Below are positions 7,301-8,243 of a DNA stretch of 8,243 nt, piece by piece. Position 1 is the stretch's first letter, and the number at the start of each line of letters is the position of its first letter. Both the position numbers and the translations under genes were made by a program. The notes below the pieces were generated by a model. It saw nothing but the letters and a program-made list of their open reading frames with translations, ran no database searches and was not told the DNA's origin. The stretch comes from CAUUGB01 sp963544615 (GTDB lineage Bacteria > Patescibacteriota > Microgenomatia > UBA1400 > PJMF01): the NCBI GenBank assembly GCA_963544615.1, contig CAUUGB010000030.1, positions 1-8,243 of the forward strand, read 5' to 3'.

Positions 7301-7769
7301 CCTCACTCAAATCTCACTCCTACTTTACCCTTTTGAGCAATTAAAGCGACTTAAAACTGTTCCCAGCAATGCTGCCTCAATTACCGGTGGCAATACACCC
7401 ACAATCACTAATTACCAAAATCATCATCACTATTTTTATCAATTTCAGTTATTAGGTGAAGCCGCCCCAGCGCAACCAACCGCAGTAGTACTTTGGCGAG
7501 CTTTTAACTCTTCGTGGCGAGCCACTTATCGTTTACCTGGGGGTAAATGGCAAAAATTACCGCATTATCGCTATAATAGTTGGGCAAACGCTTGGTTACT
7601 CCCAAGTAACATTCATGCTAATCAAGTTGAAATTCGCCTGCTTTACTTTCCTCAAAAATTAGTGACTTTAGGATTATGGCTACTTTTAGGCCAAATTTTA
7701 TGCCTACTTTATTGGCAATATTACCCTCGACAAAAAACTTCACCCCCACCCCGGCGCTATTTCCACTAG
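4362..7769 (+). CDS. Large polytopic membrane protein, GT-C/YfhO-like, with big extracytoplasmic half
   Basis: The protein has 1135 residues from the ATG at 4362. A longer TTG start at 4275 is in frame, but it would put the promoter inside the gene and adds 29 non-hydrophobic residues. Residues 1-455 hold about eleven membrane segments. The first outer loop, after segment one, carries LLGYDNLLPE (Asp40, Asn41, Glu45) and then WQDYRGLG, the place where GT-C enzymes keep catalytic acidic residues. Residues of about 456-1098 are mostly soluble and include PNYWGWLFYDWGYRGSG, a region with YAIIDGS, and beta-rich stretches with Cys in NCAGDEC and in the SCDV and SWCESYY segments. Near the end, FNSSWRA and NSWANAW resemble the C-terminal module I associate with YfhO-like envelope proteins. 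A last membrane segment (about 1100-1119) precedes a basic Pro-rich tail. I judge it a polyprenyl-sugar-dependent glycosyltransferase-like envelope protein common in CPR bacteria. No activity is proven. Confidence 0.75.
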   Translation: MKRISKWCHLHGGIVALILFWVLLCSCNFLPRQTWLLGYDNLLPELNLPLWWERNFYSIWQDYRGLGVANSVAEGSELTRLPWVWLVATLCSPALVRWSWVAAMLLLGTLATYYLARDWLTLALCHAQNKLPPAITNLAATVAGIFYLLSPATVQLCYTPLESFTSWHGWLPVILYCLLRFVRTANAKNLLLLTIVSVLASSAFHLETLFIVLFFAMVVMGAGLLTSNYRHFYLQRLLLGIVSVMVANSWWLLPMAWTTMTAGNDFTLSKQNQITTPQVQEMNYSRGNLANIALLHGYWFDYREYNPTDNSYSPYLGVWDSWWQRPSNQVIGYSLFVLAGSGLLLTIYLAQRKAFALAQLGLFLLGIFMLTAGNGLILGLVFRCLTKLPLLADIFRVAFTKWSSIANLGLSLGLANAVVTSHLLFYHRIRHHWVITTTLALAVAVSIVYRAYPAFSGDLFGWQVKTDITERYINLHEFMHHQNHAGTTIYLPHPNYWGWLFYDWGYRGSGFLWQMIPQPLLDRNFDAWSLYNQTAYQQFNLAMQKQDAAEIEQLMAKYQLQYAIIDGSLMNAGDNQTSKRQEEVAELQKLWQQAGAQLLWQQENLSVWQLSPRPALNYPVSLSNNYQLLAKDAPQSLSDPLFAATGDYLADSTNPQASWYPFADNNSEKLSQINCAGDECQLKVLVPPALAKQQLLLPAWQQGELITINGSAWLDSKQQLQLNFYPQITLQAGEQTLSLPQLPQLHLDLAKLALDGEGAIVDFGDQLPHQITPGKLVDFTTQLKVGEDVEIKSFPSHLASASAAGMQIAANQVANFTYPKSIWEEFFQEKSLPLNGESLQATWHTPVYSLNLASEHGQSCDVSARGQASKKITSTGNYYQTSGYGSWCESYYLSGIAAVNDYVLLAAATNITGQPLRFRVVAENQRQTLLTHKFAFQPPPNSSPLEQYFYLSASENQDSGQKKLFFYLTAQSYGQPSNNYLTQISLLLYPFEQLKRLKTVPSNAASITGGNTPTITNYQNHHHYFYQFQLLGEAAPAQPTAVVLWRAFNSSWRATYRLPGGKWQKLPHYRYNSWANAWLLPSNIHANQVEIRLLYFPQKLVTLGLWLLLGQILCLLYWQYYPRQKTSPPPRRYFH

Positions 7770-7828
7770 AAATTAATTTCCTATTTAGCCCATAAGTTTT
7801 TACTTACTTTCAAGAACAGCTATTTTTG

Positions 7829-7837
7829 TGTTACAAT
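7829..7837 (+). promoter_or_regulatory. Upstream extended -10 element before the secreted-protein gene
   Basis: TGT followed by TACAAT (7832-7837) forms a TGn extended -10 element, with only a weak -35 (TTCAAG, 7809-7814) at 17 bp. Transcription would start near 7844, giving a leader of about 29 nt. It may be a second promoter in tandem with the one at 7858-7866. Confidence 0.35.
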
Positions 7838-7857
7838 AGTATGATTAGTTTAAGGTA

Positions 7858-7866
7858 TGATATAAA
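7858..7866 (+). promoter_or_regulatory. Extended -10 with leaderless geometry for the secreted-protein gene
   Basis: TGA followed by TATAAA (7861-7866) is a TGn extended -10 box, then six bases (ATTAAG) and the ATG at 7873. The spacing repeats that at 1908, 1943 and 4362. No -35 match lies at normal spacing, which an extended -10 can tolerate. The 103-bp gap 7770-7872 is AT-rich and shows no terminator hairpin. Confidence 0.55.
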
Positions 7867-7872
7867 ATTAAG

Positions 7873-8243
7873 ATGACAAAAAAAATCTTAGTAGCAGTTT
7901 TGGCAGTTTTATGGTGGGGATGGCTGGGCAGTCCAACTCAAGCCGCCAACATGGACGAACTCTACCGTCACTATCAGGCAATCGAAACCAATAATTGGCA
8001 GCGCTTGGAAGATATTAAAGCTGCCTTGGGTAATCCTACTTTTGAGGGTAATGATGGCAGCCACTATTATATTTATGAGCCGCTACCTAAAGCCATTATT
8101 GCCAGCGACAGAGTGCGGGTGAACACCGATGGTTATTATCACACCCATGTACCCAACCGGGCTATAGTTCTACCTGGATACCGAGTGACTATTCGCCTCA
8201 ATTATCAAAAAATTGATGACCTTAAAGAGTCTAGCTCCTGGAA
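7873..8243 (+). CDS. Secreted protein of unknown function, N-terminal part (runs off right edge)
   Basis: The window holds 123 codons of an open frame with no stop. It begins with MTKKILVAVLAVLWWGWLG, then SPTQAA-N. This is a clear Sec signal peptide with a basic start, a hydrophobic core, and an AxA-like signal peptidase I site near residue 24-25; there is no lipobox Cys. The mature part is soluble and rich in Tyr, Asn and Asp. The stretch WQRLEDIKAALGNPTFEG followed by YYIYEPL loosely recalls the small BamE/SmpA-like fold (helix, then LG-x-P, then beta strand), but I would not assign it. It follows the large membrane protein in the same direction with its own likely promoter, so it may belong to the same envelope block. 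I do not recognise the family. Confidence 0.8.
   Translation, partial: MTKKILVAVLAVLWWGWLGSPTQAANMDELYRHYQAIETNNWQRLEDIKAALGNPTFEGNDGSHYYIYEPLPKAIIASDRVRVNTDGYYHTHVPNRAIVLPGYRVTIRLNYQKIDDLKESSSW

Overview
The window looks like a fragment of a small-genome, host-associated or episymbiotic bacterium, most likely from the Candidate Phyla Radiation (Patescibacteria). This is an inference from gene content and style, not a proven placement. The genes are tightly packed (34 bp between divergent genes, a 4-bp overlap, a 1-bp gap), recognisable Shine-Dalgarno sequences are absent, and very large membrane proteins of a type I associate with CPR genomes sit beside a minimal set of sugar-phosphate enzymes. 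TGA is used as a stop codon (for example at 3056-3058), which argues against the CPR lineages that recode TGA (Absconditabacteria, Gracilibacteria).

Left part, minus strand (1-1908). The 5' part of a membrane-anchored RCC1-repeat protein runs off the left edge (1-670). It has its own sigma70-type promoter just downstream of the preceding gene. Upstream of it is a two-gene sugar-phosphate operon. A ribose-5-phosphate isomerase B-like gene (1464-1908) is followed after one base by a ribulose-phosphate 3-epimerase-like gene (812-1462). Both enzymes act on ribulose 5-phosphate in the non-oxidative pentose phosphate pathway. The isomerase frame is broken by one extra base at a run of five G (C on the + strand, 1643-1647). 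Everything downstream of the break is still clean RpiB-like sequence up to the coupled epimerase start.

Right part, plus strand (1943-8243). A membrane-anchored alpha/beta hydrolase (1943-3058) overlaps by 4 bp a PIG-V-type polytopic mannosyltransferase homologue (3055-4287). Next come a 1135-residue polytopic protein with a GT-C-like membrane half and a large extracytoplasmic half (4362-7769), and the start of a secreted protein (7873 to the right edge). Together these look like a cell-envelope or surface-glycan block, although substrates cannot be read from sequence.

The most striking non-coding signal is shared promoter geometry. Four start codons (1908 minus, 1943 plus, 4362 plus, 7873 plus) each have a TATAAT or TATAAA box followed by exactly six bases and then ATG. 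This is the spacing expected if transcription begins at the A of the start codon, so these are probably leaderless mRNAs. The pattern also resets one start (4362 rather than a TTG at 4275). At 1909-1942 two such promoters lie back to back in 34 bp and should compete for RNA polymerase.
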